DNA of 15,865 bases from Eubacteriaceae bacterium UBA7485 (GTDB lineage Bacteria; Bacillota; Clostridia; Eubacteriales; Eubacteriaceae): contig DLOL01000090.1 of assembly GCA_002478485.1 (NCBI GenBank), positions 4,561-20,425 on the forward strand, in the 5' to 3' direction. The notes under the pieces were generated by a model. That model was not told the DNA's origin. It did not search any database and saw only the letters and a list, made by a program, of their open reading frames with translations. Below are positions 5,962-13,843 of the stretch, piece after piece. A program made the position numbers and the translations under genes. Position 1 is the first letter of the stretch; the number at the start of each line of letters is the position of its first letter.

Positions 5962-6519
5962 ATGCAGAACGAAATTAACAACAGAGCAAGTGAAAAGATG
6001 ACTAAGGCTTCAGCCAGCCTTCAGGAATCCCTGAGCGGACTCCGCGCGGGACGCGCCAATCCGCACATTCTTGACAAAGTGACCGTAGATTATTACGGTG
6101 CGCAAACCCCGTTAAATCAGATTGCAAGCGTAAGTGTTCCAGAAGCTAGACTGATTCTGGTCTCGCCTTATGACCAGTCTGCGATGAAGGCGATCGAAAA
6201 AGCGATTATCGCAGCCGATCTCGGGTTTAATCCTTCGAATGACGGAAAAGCGATTCGTCTGGTCGTTCCGCAGCTGACTGAGGAACGCAGAAAAGACCTG
6301 GTCAAAACCGCGAGAAAGTACGGAGAAGACACCAAGGTAGCAATTCGAAATGTCAGAAGAAAAGCTTTGACCGAGTTGAAAGCCGCCCAGAAAGACGGTT
6401 CTATTACGGAAGATGATCTGAAAGAAGCGGAAAAGAAACTTCAAAAGCTCACCGATGATGAAATTAAGAATGTCGATGGAATTTTGAAGAAGAAGGAAGA
6501 AGAAATTCTTGCGGTATAA
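5962..6519 (+). CDS. frr: ribosome recycling factor
   Basis: RRF works with EF-G to split the post-termination ribosome and free it from mRNA and tRNA. The 185 aa match the family length. The L-shaped two-domain protein is visible as an N-terminal helix, the conserved block GLRAGRANPHILDKV with DYYGAQTPLNQIASVSVP at about 27-57, a middle beta domain with the PQLTEERRKDLVK segment, and a long charged C-terminal helix. The site before ATG 5962 (GGAAAG) is modest, so coupling with pyrH may help. Linkage to pyrH is widespread in bacteria. In many Bacillota frr is followed by uppS-cdsA; here it is followed by a spacer and rimP. Confidence 0.97.
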   Translation: MQNEINNRASEKMTKASASLQESLSGLRAGRANPHILDKVTVDYYGAQTPLNQIASVSVPEARLILVSPYDQSAMKAIEKAIIAADLGFNPSNDGKAIRLVVPQLTEERRKDLVKTARKYGEDTKVAIRNVRRKALTELKAAQKDGSITEDDLKEAEKKLQKLTDDEIKNVDGILKKKEEEILAV

Positions 6520-6541
6520 GCCTGCTTAGGCAGACATGTCT

Positions 6542-6570
6542 TTGTTCCAGTTTGGAACATATCTTCTAAA
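6542..6570 (+). promoter_or_regulatory. weak promoter candidate overlapping an inverted repeat
   Basis: TTGTTC (6542-6547), 17 bp, TCTAAA (6565-6570). It contains the 7-bp inverted repeat TGTTCCA (6543-6549) / TGGAACA (6553-6559). Transcripts from here would carry the downstream hairpin as a leader. Confidence 0.3.
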
Positions 6571-6606
6571 AGCCTGATACCCGCAGCAAGAGCAGCGGAC
6601 AAACCT

Positions 6607-6646
6607 GGCGGGAAGTTCCTTGAGAAAGGACTTCTCGCCTTTCTTT
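6607..6646 (+). terminator. terminator or attenuator between frr and rimP
   Basis: Arms 6607-6621 and 6626-6639 pair over 14 bp with one bulged T and a GAGA loop, followed by TTTCTTTC. It probably ends pyrH-frr mRNA. CCCGC (6580-6584) can pair with GCGGG (6608-6612) in the 5' arm, an arrangement typical of antitermination. Confidence 0.65.
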
Positions 6647-6683
6647 CAGCTCCTTTGCGGCAAGAGGCAAACTCAGTCTGTTT

Positions 6684-6712
6684 TTGGGAAAGAATAGGTA
6701 TGAGAATCTAAT
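6684..6712 (+). promoter_or_regulatory. promoter for the rimP-nusA-infB operon
   Basis: TTGGGA (6684-6689), 17 bp, TCTAAT (6707-6712, 5/6). The start would fall near 6719, only about 10 nt before the rimP ATG, leaving almost no leader. Confidence 0.5.
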
Positions 6713-6728
6713 TATTTGAGAGTAAATC

Positions 6729-7193
6729 ATGGCGAATAAAGAACAACAACTATTCGAACTGCTTACACCTTATGTGGAGAAAGCAGGGTATGAATGTGTG
6801 GATACGACTTTCCAGAAAACGGGTCCCGACTGGATTTTGACGGTCTACATTGACAACAAAGAGGAGGGCGAGGGCGTCTCTCTTGATGACTGTGAAAAAG
6901 TCAGCAGAATCCTTGACCCGATTCTTGATGAAAAGGATCCAATTGAACAAAGTTATTTTCTGGAAGTATCATCCCCAGGCATCGACCGGCCGTTTAAGAG
7001 AGAGCGGGACTGGCAGAAAGCGATCGGAAAGAAAATCGAAGGCAAGTTCTTTGAAAAAAAGAATGGAAGCAAGAATTTTACCGGCGTGCTGAAGGAGTCG
7101 ACGGAAGACGCTATTGTTTTGGAAACGGAAGCGGGAGATGTTGAATATCTGAAAAAGGATATCGCAAAGGCCGCTCCTGTAGTGGAATTTTAA
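6729..7193 (+). CDS. rimP: ribosome maturation factor RimP
   Basis: RimP assists assembly of the 30S subunit, helping S12 and the central/3' domains fold. The 154 aa are typical. The N-terminal alpha/beta domain contains DCEKVSRILDPILDE and the family signature SSPGIDRPFKR (81-91), followed by an SH3-like C-terminal domain (GKKIEGKFF to the end). ATG 6729 has no good Shine-Dalgarno; only GAGAG lies nearby at 6718-6722. If transcription begins at the promoter ending at 6712, the mRNA is close to leaderless. First gene of the conserved rimP-nusA-ylxR-infB-rbfA operon. Confidence 0.95.
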   Translation: MANKEQQLFELLTPYVEKAGYECVDTTFQKTGPDWILTVYIDNKEEGEGVSLDDCEKVSRILDPILDEKDPIEQSYFLEVSSPGIDRPFKRERDWQKAIGKKIEGKFFEKKNGSKNFTGVLKESTEDAIVLETEAGDVEYLKKDIAKAAPVVEF

Positions 7194-7195
7194 TC

Positions 7196-7260
7196 CGCGG
7201 GCGCGAACGCCGCGCACATCCCCGGCTCACGGGGGAAAGGAGAGTCGGACGATAGGTCCG
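7196..7260 (+). promoter_or_regulatory. three consecutive hairpins between rimP and nusA
   Basis: Hairpin 1 (about 7196-7214): CGCGGGCG with CGCCGCG around CGAA, one bulge. Hairpin 2 (7221-7235): CCCCG with CGGGG around GCTCA. Hairpin 3 (7246-7260): CGGAC (7246-7250) with GTCCG (7256-7260) around GATAG. The nusA ribosome binding site AAAGGAG (7236-7242) sits between hairpins 2 and 3 and is 29 nt from the start codon. Hairpin 3 would shorten the effective spacer to about 14 nt. There is no T-run, so this is not a terminator. Confidence 0.6.
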
Positions 7261-7271
7261 CACTTTGATTC

Positions 7272-8603
7272 ATGAATGAAGAATTTTTAAATGCGCTCGA
7301 CAATCTTCAAAAAGAGAAGAATATCGATAAAGAAGAACTGATCCAGGCGATCGAATCTTCGATTAAGACGGCCTATGACAAACACTATGGCGAACCGCAG
7401 GACGGTTATGAAACCAGTGTGCGTCTGGACCGGGATACTGGCGAGATCAATGTTTACGCAGCGATGGAAGTTGTAGACGATGTTTATGATAAGAAATGCG
7501 AAGTAAGCCTTGAGGAAGCGAGAGAGATCCTGCCGTCTGCTGTCATTGGAGATGTGGTGTCAAAGAAAATCACGCCGAAGGATTTCGGAAGAATTGCCGC
7601 ACAAAACGCCAAGCAGATGATCATGCAGAAAATCAAGGAATCGGAAAGAAATCTGATCTACAACGAGTATGCGGACCGGGAAGACGAATTGATCAACGGT
7701 ACGGTTTCTCGTTCGGACAACGGAAAGGTCAATGTCAATCTTGGGAGGACAGAAGCGGTTCTTCCGATGAAAGAACAGGTAAACGGGGAAAAATACCGGA
7801 CCGGAAGCCGGATCAAAGTACTTTTGAATTCCGTGAAGAAAACAGCAAAGGGACCGATTCTGACCGTTTCCAGATCACATCCGGATCTCGTGAAGAGGCT
7901 TTTCGAGCTTGAAGTTCCGGAAATAGAAAACGGTGTGGTCGAAATTGTCTCGATTTCAAGAGAAGCCGGATCAAGAACCAAGATTGCAGTTCTCTCAAAC
8001 GATCCGTCCGTCGATCCGGTTGGCGCCTGCGTCGGACAGAGAGGCATTCGTGTCCAGAATATTATTCACGAAATCAACAATGAAAAGATTGATGTGATCC
8101 GGTATTCGGATGATATCGAAACATATCTGACCAATGCACTCTCGCCTGCGAAAGTTTTAAAGATCATCCCGAATAAGGCAGAACGCACCGCGCTCGCAGT
8201 TGTTGATGATTATCAGCTCTCGCTTGCAATCGGCAAGGAAGGCCAAAACGTTCGCCTGGCTGCCAAGCTGACAGGATGGAAGATTGATATCAAATCAAAA
8301 ACAGATTACGATCAGCTTGTGGCTGAGAATCCGAATTTTGATGAAGATTTCATGACACCGCCTCAGGAAGATGATCTGATTGTCGATCTTGATCAGATTG
8401 AAGATGAACCGGCCGATATTGATTCACTCTTTGAAGAAGCGCAGGAACCTGAAGAACTCGAAGAAGACATGTTTGAAACGGATCTGTTTGAAACAGCCGA
8501 TGACCCGTCTGAAGAAGACCAGGGACAGGAAAACGAAACGCCTGTTGAAGAAGTGACAGTCGAAGAAGACAAGGAAGAAGATCTTCCAGAAGACCAAGAA
8601 TAA
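7272..8603 (+). CDS. nusA: transcription termination/antitermination factor NusA
   Basis: NusA binds RNA polymerase and nascent RNA, promoting pausing and intrinsic termination. Domain order in the 443 aa: RNAP-binding N-terminal domain (1 to about 125; MNEEFLNALDNLQKEK is the typical opening), S1 (about 130-195, NGTVSR to VLLNSV), KH1 with GQRG (255-258) and KH2 with GKEG (321-324). Residues 355-443 form an extra acidic tail, 42 Asp/Glu in 89 residues with one Lys, absent from Bacillus subtilis-type NusA that ends soon after KH2. The tail is probably disordered and may act like the C-terminal acidic modules of longer NusAs. The start fits homology, but its ribosome binding site is unusually distant and separated by a hairpin. 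ylxR starts 4 nt after the stop. Confidence 0.97.
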   Translation: MNEEFLNALDNLQKEKNIDKEELIQAIESSIKTAYDKHYGEPQDGYETSVRLDRDTGEINVYAAMEVVDDVYDKKCEVSLEEAREILPSAVIGDVVSKKITPKDFGRIAAQNAKQMIMQKIKESERNLIYNEYADREDELINGTVSRSDNGKVNVNLGRTEAVLPMKEQVNGEKYRTGSRIKVLLNSVKKTAKGPILTVSRSHPDLVKRLFELEVPEIENGVVEIVSISREAGSRTKIAVLSNDPSVDPVGACVGQRGIRVQNIIHEINNEKIDVIRYSDDIETYLTNALSPAKVLKIIPNKAERTALAVVDDYQLSLAIGKEGQNVRLAAKLTGWKIDIKSKTDYDQLVAENPNFDEDFMTPPQEDDLIVDLDQIEDEPADIDSLFEEAQEPEELEEDMFETDLFETADDPSEEDQGQENETPVEEVTVEEDKEEDLPEDQE

Positions 8604-8607
8604 GGTC

Positions 8608-8934
8608 ATGAAGAAAGAAAAAAAACAGCCCATGCGTCAGTGCGTGGTCTGCAGAGAAAAGTTCACAAAACGGGATCTCTTACGAATTGTCAGGAATGCG
8701 GACGGAGAACTTTTTTTCGATCCGACCGGCAAAGCAGCAGGAAGAGGCGCATATATTTGCAAGAATCCGGACTGTGCGGAAAAGTTTTTGAAAAGACCAA
8801 ACCTCGAGCGGGCTTTCCGTGCCAACATTGACAAGGATGCCGTAGAAAGTGTAAAATCTCAACTTCAGAAATATCTTGAAGAAGAATACACCGTAAAGAA
8901 AAACAGCGAAAGCGGAGACACTGAGATGAACTGA
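8608..8934 (+). CDS. ylxR: YlxR family RNA-binding protein
   Basis: YlxR (also called RnpM in recent work on Bacillota) is a small RNA-binding protein of the nusA-infB operon, reported to interact with RNase P RNA. The 108-aa protein starts with the typical PMRQCVVCREKF (Cys12, Cys15), then DLLRIVRN, DPTGKAAGRGAYIC and a second cysteine pair (Cys51, Cys56). The C-terminal 20 or so residues are a charged extension beyond the usual length of about 90. Start ATG 8608 is 4 nt after nusA. The ribosome binding site is poor, so translational coupling is likely. In Bacillus the next gene would be the L7Ae-like ylxQ; here infB follows after 21 nt. Confidence 0.93.
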   Translation: MKKEKKQPMRQCVVCREKFTKRDLLRIVRNADGELFFDPTGKAAGRGAYICKNPDCAEKFLKRPNLERAFRANIDKDAVESVKSQLQKYLEEEYTVKKNSESGDTEMN

Positions 8935-8955
8935 TGATTTAGAAAAGGAGTACGG

Positions 8956-11469
8956 ATGCCGAAGAAAAGAGTCTATGAACTAGCCAAGGAATGTGGAATT
9001 CCAAGCCATGATTTAATTGAGCAGTTAAATCAGATTAATATTCCGGTGAAGACTCACCAAAACGTCCTGACGGAAGAACAGATCGACCAATATAAGAAAC
9101 ATTATAAAAAAGGCGCGGGGCAGACCGCGGTAAAGCAGGAAAACGTGAAAGCTGATAATAACCAACAGACGAAGAATAAAGCCAAAGACAGAAGCGCCGA
9201 TGGTCAGAGAAGCTCGAACAATCAGAAGAAAAACCAGAGAAACGGGCAGGCACGTTCGGAAGGACGGGACGAAAGACCAAAGAACAACGCAAAATCCGAC
9301 AAAAATGCTGGAAGAAACCGCCAGGGGCAGAAAAGAAGCGGCCAGGGCGGACAAAGCCAGGGAGGAAGAAGATCGGGGGACAGCCAGAGAGGCGGATCTC
9401 AGGGAAACCAGAGAAATACGCAGGGCCAAAACCAGATTTCAGGGCATAACCAGAACCGGAAAAGACGTCCAAAGCCGGCGGTTGAAGCGGCGGTTGAACC
9501 GACAAAGAAAAATACAAGACGGGATAACCGAAAGAAAAAGGACAACCGAAACAACCAAAGGCAGGAAAATCCGAACTTCAAGCTCAGAGATAACAGCAAG
9601 CACAAAAAGAACAAGCGTGTGGACTATAAAAAGCAGCGCGAAGAAAGAAAACTGGATCAGAGAAAAAATCAGGTCTTTGAAATTCCGGAAGTGCTTACTG
9701 TCGGAGAATTAGCCGATATTCTCGGCGTCGGTGCGACTGAAATCATCACGATCTTGATGATGGCTGGTACGATGGCCTCAATCAATCAGCAAATTGATGC
9801 GGATACCGCTCAGATTGTAGCAGATGAACTTGGGTATCAGGTCAAACCTGTCAGCTCTGAAGATGTGATGGGAAAAATCTTCGAAGAATATGACAGTGTG
9901 GAAACCGGAAAAGAAGTCAAGCGAGCGCCTGTTGTTACGGTTATGGGTCATGTTGACCATGGGAAGACCAGCCTTCTTGACAGAATTCGTAAAACAAATG
10001 TCACTTCAGGAGAAGCGGGCGGAATCACTCAGCATATCGGTGCTTATACCGTTAAGCTTAATTCTGACCGTTTTGATAATGAAAGAATTACCTTTATCGA
10101 TACACCGGGGCATGCGGCTTTCACCGCGATGAGAAGCCGTGGGGCCCAGATGACAGATATTGCTGTTCTTGTTGTAGCAGCAGATGACGGTGTCATGCCT
10201 CAGACCATTGAAGCGATTAACCATGCCAAGGCCGCTGATGTGCCGATCGTTGTTGCAATCAACAAAATCGATAAAGAAGGCGCTAATCCGGAACGCGTGA
10301 AACAAGAACTTACGGAATACGGCTTGATTGACGAAGAGTGGGGCGGTGATACCATTATGGTCCCGATTTCCGCCAAAAAGGGTCAGAATATCGGAGAGCT
10401 TCTCGAAAACATTCTGCTTGTTGCTGAAATGCAGGAACTCAAGGCGGATCCAAACCGTCAGGCAAGAGGTTCCGTGATTGAAGCTCAGGTTAAGAAAGGG
10501 AAGGGCCCAACGGCCTCGCTTCTTGTACAACAGGGAACCCTTCATGTAGGTGACATGCTTCTGTCCGGTACGACCTATGGGAAGATCAGAACCATGATCA
10601 ACGATAAAGGCAAGCGGATTCGCTCAGCAGGCCCCTCTGTTCCGGTCGAAATTTCCGGCTTATCGGATGTGCCTGAGGCAGGGGATGATTTTATCGTGCT
10701 CGAAAACGAAAAGGAAGCAAGACAGCTCGCTCAGCAGAGACTTGAATCCCTTAAGTTTGAACGTCAGAGAAAGAGCGCGGTTAATCTGAATGATCTCTCC
10801 GCGATGCTCAAAGACGGTCAGATTTCTGAAGTTAATCTGATCGTGAAAGCGGACGTGAACGGTTCTGTAGAAGCGCTTACACAGTCATTACTCCGCTTGA
10901 ACACAGATGAAGTCAAGGTTAATGTCATCCACGGTGCGGTCGGTGCCATCAATGAAACGGACGTAATGCTCGCTTCCACATCCAATGCCGTCATTATCGG
11001 ATTTAATGTGCGGCCGGATAAAAATGCGCTGGCCATGGCTGAAAAAGAAGAAGTGGATATTCGCCTTTACCGAGTCATTTACGATGCGATTGAAGATGTC
11101 AAAGAAGCTATGGAAGGCATGCTGGCGCCGGAATTTGTGGAAAGAACAACCGGTACTGCTGAAGTCAGAGACACGTTTAAAATTCCTGGCGGAAAAGTTA
11201 TCGCCGGTTCCTACGTCACAGACGGAAAAATCGTCAGAAATGATGAAGCCCGCGTGATTCGCGACGGTATTGTCGTGCACGAAGGTGCCATCGGGTCCCT
11301 GCGCCGTTTCAAGGATGATGTGAAAGAAGTCTCAACCGGGTATGAATGTGGTATCGGGCTTGAACGCTTCAATGACGTAAAGGTTGGCGATGTGATCGAA
11401 ACCTTCACAATGGATGCGGTTAAAAGAGAGCTTGAAACACCACAGGAAGCACTTGCTCCTGAAGTATAA
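8956..11469 (+). CDS. infB: translation initiation factor IF-2
   Basis: IF2 is the GTPase that brings fMet-tRNA to the 30S P site and promotes subunit joining. In the 837 aa: a first IF2-N motif (1-50), a long low-complexity linker (about 52-240) rich in Asn, Gln, Arg, Lys and Gly with almost no hydrophobics, a second IF2-N domain (247-297), the G domain with GHVDHGKT (331-338), DTPGH (382-386), NKID (436-439) and SAK (472-474), then beta-barrel and C-terminal fMet-tRNA-binding domains. All GTPase motifs are intact. The ribosome binding site AAAAGGAG lies 6 nt before ATG 8956. The linker is strongly basic, in contrast to the acidic NusA tail from the same operon. Internal starts giving shorter isoforms, known in some bacteria, are not evident. 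Confidence 0.98.
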   Translation: MPKKRVYELAKECGIPSHDLIEQLNQINIPVKTHQNVLTEEQIDQYKKHYKKGAGQTAVKQENVKADNNQQTKNKAKDRSADGQRSSNNQKKNQRNGQARSEGRDERPKNNAKSDKNAGRNRQGQKRSGQGGQSQGGRRSGDSQRGGSQGNQRNTQGQNQISGHNQNRKRRPKPAVEAAVEPTKKNTRRDNRKKKDNRNNQRQENPNFKLRDNSKHKKNKRVDYKKQREERKLDQRKNQVFEIPEVLTVGELADILGVGATEIITILMMAGTMASINQQIDADTAQIVADELGYQVKPVSSEDVMGKIFEEYDSVETGKEVKRAPVVTVMGHVDHGKTSLLDRIRKTNVTSGEAGGITQHIGAYTVKLNSDRFDNERITFIDTPGHAAFTAMRSRGAQMTDIAVLVVAADDGVMPQTIEAINHAKAADVPIVVAINKIDKEGANPERVKQELTEYGLIDEEWGGDTIMVPISAKKGQNIGELLENILLVAEMQELKADPNRQARGSVIEAQVKKGKGPTASLLVQQGTLHVGDMLLSGTTYGKIRTMINDKGKRIRSAGPSVPVEISGLSDVPEAGDDFIVLENEKEARQLAQQRLESLKFERQRKSAVNLNDLSAMLKDGQISEVNLIVKADVNGSVEALTQSLLRLNTDEVKVNVIHGAVGAINETDVMLASTSNAVIIGFNVRPDKNALAMAEKEEVDIRLYRVIYDAIEDVKEAMEGMLAPEFVERTTGTAEVRDTFKIPGGKVIAGSYVTDGKIVRNDEARVIRDGIVVHEGAIGSLRRFKDDVKEVSTGYECGIGLERFNDVKVGDVIETFTMDAVKRELETPQEALAPEV

Positions 11470-11483
11470 ACAAGGAGGCTATA

Positions 11484-11873
11484 ATGGCTTCACATCGAAT
11501 TGAACGAATTGACGCAATGATACAGCGAGAACTGTCTGTATTAATTGCAAGTAAAGTTAAAGACCGGCGCCTTCAGGAAGCGCCGCTGAGTATTACAAAA
11601 GTAAAAACGACGCCGGACTTAAAGATGGCAACCGTTTATGTCAGCATTCTATCGGATGATGCCGAGAAAAAACAGGTTCTTGAGGCCCTAAAACGTGCTT
11701 CGGGTTATTTCAGAAGTGAACTAGGAAAAATCCTCAACACTCATACCACGCCGGCTTTGACTTTTAAAATTGATGATTCCGTGGAATACGGTATGCATAT
11801 TGAAAGTATACTCGACGACTTAAAAAAGTCCGGACAGGTGTCAGAAACCCTGCCCGATGAGGATGATTTTTAA
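11484..11873 (+). CDS. rbfA: ribosome-binding factor A
   Basis: RbfA binds pre-30S particles and assists maturation of the 5' end of 16S rRNA. The 129 aa match the KH-like family: the opening helix RIERIDAMIQRELSVLI, the strand ITKVKTTPDLKMATVYVSI, then a helix of about 20 residues and FKIDDSVEYGMHIESIL at the end. AAGGAGG precedes ATG 11484. It lies 14 nt behind infB, where ylxP sits between the two in Bacillus. The stop codon abuts a strong terminator, closing the operon. Confidence 0.96.
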   Translation: MASHRIERIDAMIQRELSVLIASKVKDRRLQEAPLSITKVKTTPDLKMATVYVSILSDDAEKKQVLEALKRASGYFRSELGKILNTHTTPALTFKIDDSVEYGMHIESILDDLKKSGQVSETLPDEDDF

Positions 11874-11901
11874 AAAAAGCCGCACAACGTGCGGCTTTTT
11901 T
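11872..11901. terminator. strong, probably bidirectional intrinsic terminator after rbfA
   Basis: GCCGCAC (11879-11885) pairs with GTGCGGC (11889-11895) around AAC. The stem is flanked by seven A's and six T's, so it can work in both directions and the stem extends by A-T pairs. It separates rbfA from nrnA. Confidence 0.93.
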
Positions 11902-11927
11902 ACATTAATTCAGATAAATCGAAAAAT
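11899..11927 (+). promoter_or_regulatory. weak promoter candidate for nrnA-truB-ribF
   Basis: TTTACA (11899-11904), starting in the terminator T-run, 17 bp, then AAAAAT (11922-11927, 4/6). A promoter is expected here because the terminator would cut off upstream transcription, but the match is weak. Confidence 0.3.
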
Positions 11928-11948
11928 CGAAAGACAACGGAGAAAAAC

Positions 11949-12935
11949 GTGATTAAGATACCTGGCGAACTTGTTAATCATATTAAGAATAGTCAAAACT
12001 TTCTGCTGCTCGCACATCAAAAGCCGGATGGAGATGCGCTTGGATCGGTTGCGGCTTTAGGAGCAGGTCTGAAATCTGCCGGAAAAGAGGTTGATTATTT
12101 TATTGACCCGGTTCGGGAGGAAGTTCTATCGTTTATCCAAGAGTCACCTTATTTTTCAAGTGATGCCTCCTCCCTCAAAGAAAAATACGACATGATTCTC
12201 TACCTGGACACGTCTTCCAAAGACTATGCCTTTGAACCAAAAAAGCTTCCCGAATGTAACTATACGGCAGTGATTGATCATCACAAAAGTAATTTGGGAT
12301 TTTGCGATTTTAATTGTGTACGGGTGACAGGAGCCACAGGAGAATTGGTTTACAGTCTGCTTCAGGAACTCGATATTCCATTGAGTGATGCGATGAAAGA
12401 TGATATTTTTACGGCTATCACTACAGATACAGGATCGTTTCAATACGGGAACACGGTTAGCAACACACATGAGGTTGCGGCAGCACTCCATGAAAATGGG
12501 AAGAGCTTTGCACCGCTTTCTAAAAAACTTCATTCCGAGAAAACTTTTGGACAATTAAAACTACTGGGTGCGGCCATTCACTCTATCCAATTACATGATC
12601 AAGACAGAATTGCTATCTTTAACATTTCTAAAGAGGATTTCGATAAATGGGGCGGTTCAGAAAATGTGACCAGCGATGTCACAAATATTGGAATTGATAT
12701 CCCGAGTGTTGAGATTTCCGCCTTCATTAAAGAGACAGGGAAAGATCAGTTTAAAGTATCCGTAAGAGCAAAATCAACATCGAGAGCAGACGCCTCCAAA
12801 GTAGCGTTACAATACGGAGGCGGCGGACATAAAGGAGCAGCGGGATTCTCAATTAACGGAAATAAAGAAGAAGTGGTTTCTAATGTTTTGCACCTTTTGG
12901 AAGATGAGATCAGTGAAAGCGAGGAAAATCGTTGA
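11949..12935 (+). CDS. nrnA: NrnA-type DHH/DHHA1 phosphoesterase (oligoribonuclease / pAp phosphatase)
   Basis: Members degrade 2-5 nt RNA and/or dephosphorylate 3'-phosphoadenosine 5'-phosphate, in place of Orn in Bacillota. I chose GTG 11949, giving 328 aa, because CGGAG (11938-11942) precedes it by 6 nt; the in-frame GTG at 11889 lies inside the upstream terminator. Metal-site motifs are complete: AHQKPDGDALGS (Asp27, Asp29), LDTS (Asp87), DHH (110-112) and TDTGSF (Asp160). The DHHA1 domain carries the substrate-binding GGGGHKGAAG (290-299). Position between rbfA and truB is common for this family. The stop overlaps the truB TTG start. Confidence 0.93.
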   Translation: MIKIPGELVNHIKNSQNFLLLAHQKPDGDALGSVAALGAGLKSAGKEVDYFIDPVREEVLSFIQESPYFSSDASSLKEKYDMILYLDTSSKDYAFEPKKLPECNYTAVIDHHKSNLGFCDFNCVRVTGATGELVYSLLQELDIPLSDAMKDDIFTAITTDTGSFQYGNTVSNTHEVAAALHENGKSFAPLSKKLHSEKTFGQLKLLGAAIHSIQLHDQDRIAIFNISKEDFDKWGGSENVTSDVTNIGIDIPSVEISAFIKETGKDQFKVSVRAKSTSRADASKVALQYGGGGHKGAAGFSINGNKEEVVSNVLHLLEDEISESEENR

Positions 12936-13843
12936 ATGGATTTCTCTTAATCGACAAACCGAAGGGTTGGACTTCTCATGATGTGCTCTCTCGATTAAGA
13001 AGAATAACAGGGCAGAAGAAATCGGGCCATACCGGGACATTGGATCCAAATGCAACCGGTCTTCTTCTTGTGGCGTTAGGTGAATGCACAAAGCTGATTC
13101 CTTATCTTGAAAATGAAAACAAGTCTTACAGGGGAACCATCTTATTTGGTCAGGAAACCGACAGCTGCGATGTCACGGGAAACGTTATTCATGAACAGGA
13201 AGTTGACATAAATAAAAAGGAGCTTGAAAACGTAATACCATCTTTTATTGGAGAGATTGAGCAGGCCCCGCCCATTTATAGTGCGAGAAAAGTTAAGGGG
13301 AAGAAACTGTATGAATACGCCAGGGAAGGAAAGACTGTAGAAATACAGAAAAGACCGGTCGTGATTGAAAATATCAGTCTGATCGATGTGAGCTCGAAAC
13401 GCGCGGTTATCGATGTGGATTGCTCAAAAGGAACCTATATCCGTTCCTTAGCCAGAGATATCGGAAAAGAATTGGGAGTTCCTGCGACCCTTGAAGAGTT
13501 AAGAAGAATAAGAGTTGGAAACTTCAACGTAGACCAGGCCATCTCTTTTAATGATATTGAAAAGAGCGATGAGACGCAGAATTTTATAAAAGAGCACTTA
13601 ATTGCAGGGGAGGATATCTTAAAGCATCTTCCCAAGATAATTGTTAAAAAGGAAGCTTCAAAAAGATTATTGAATGGAAACAGTATACGAGGAAGAGATC
13701 TTCTGCCCTTTGAACTTGAAAACGGCACACTGGTTCGTGTAGGTATTGAAGACTTAAAAGGACTTTATTCTATTGGCTCCTTGATTAAGGATGATCATGG
13801 AGCTTACTTTCAACCGGCCCGGATCTTTAAGGAGGGAATCTGA
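12932..13843 (+). CDS. truB: tRNA pseudouridine(55) synthase TruB
   Basis: TruB converts U55 of the tRNA T-loop to pseudouridine. The 303-aa protein has the family opening GFLLIDKPKGWTSHDV, the catalytic motif HTGTLDPNATG with nucleophile Asp38, the YSARKVKGKKLYEYAREG region that follows the insertion motif, and CSKGTYIRSLARDIG. A C-terminal PUA-like segment completes it. The start is TTG 12932, overlapping the nrnA stop (TTGA), with GAGGA at 12921-12925. This points to translational coupling. ribF follows directly. Confidence 0.96.
   Translation: MNGFLLIDKPKGWTSHDVLSRLRRITGQKKSGHTGTLDPNATGLLLVALGECTKLIPYLENENKSYRGTILFGQETDSCDVTGNVIHEQEVDINKKELENVIPSFIGEIEQAPPIYSARKVKGKKLYEYAREGKTVEIQKRPVVIENISLIDVSSKRAVIDVDCSKGTYIRSLARDIGKELGVPATLEELRRIRVGNFNVDQAISFNDIEKSDETQNFIKEHLIAGEDILKHLPKIIVKKEASKRLLNGNSIRGRDLLPFELENGTLVRVGIEDLKGLYSIGSLIKDDHGAYFQPARIFKEGI

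Noticed and set aside
6520..6728. T-box or other known riboswitch in the frr-rimP gap
   Set aside because: I looked for the T-box AGGGTGGNACCGCG block and S-box-like cores and found neither; only generic hairpins are present.
9200..9712. 170-codon plus-strand frame inside infB
   Set aside because: It arises from the purine-rich low-complexity linker of IF2 in another frame; the product is repetitive Arg/Thr/Lys with no independent start signal.
11889..11948. N-terminal extension of nrnA to GTG 11889
   Set aside because: That GTG lies in the terminator stem and has no ribosome binding site; the added residues do not resemble the family.
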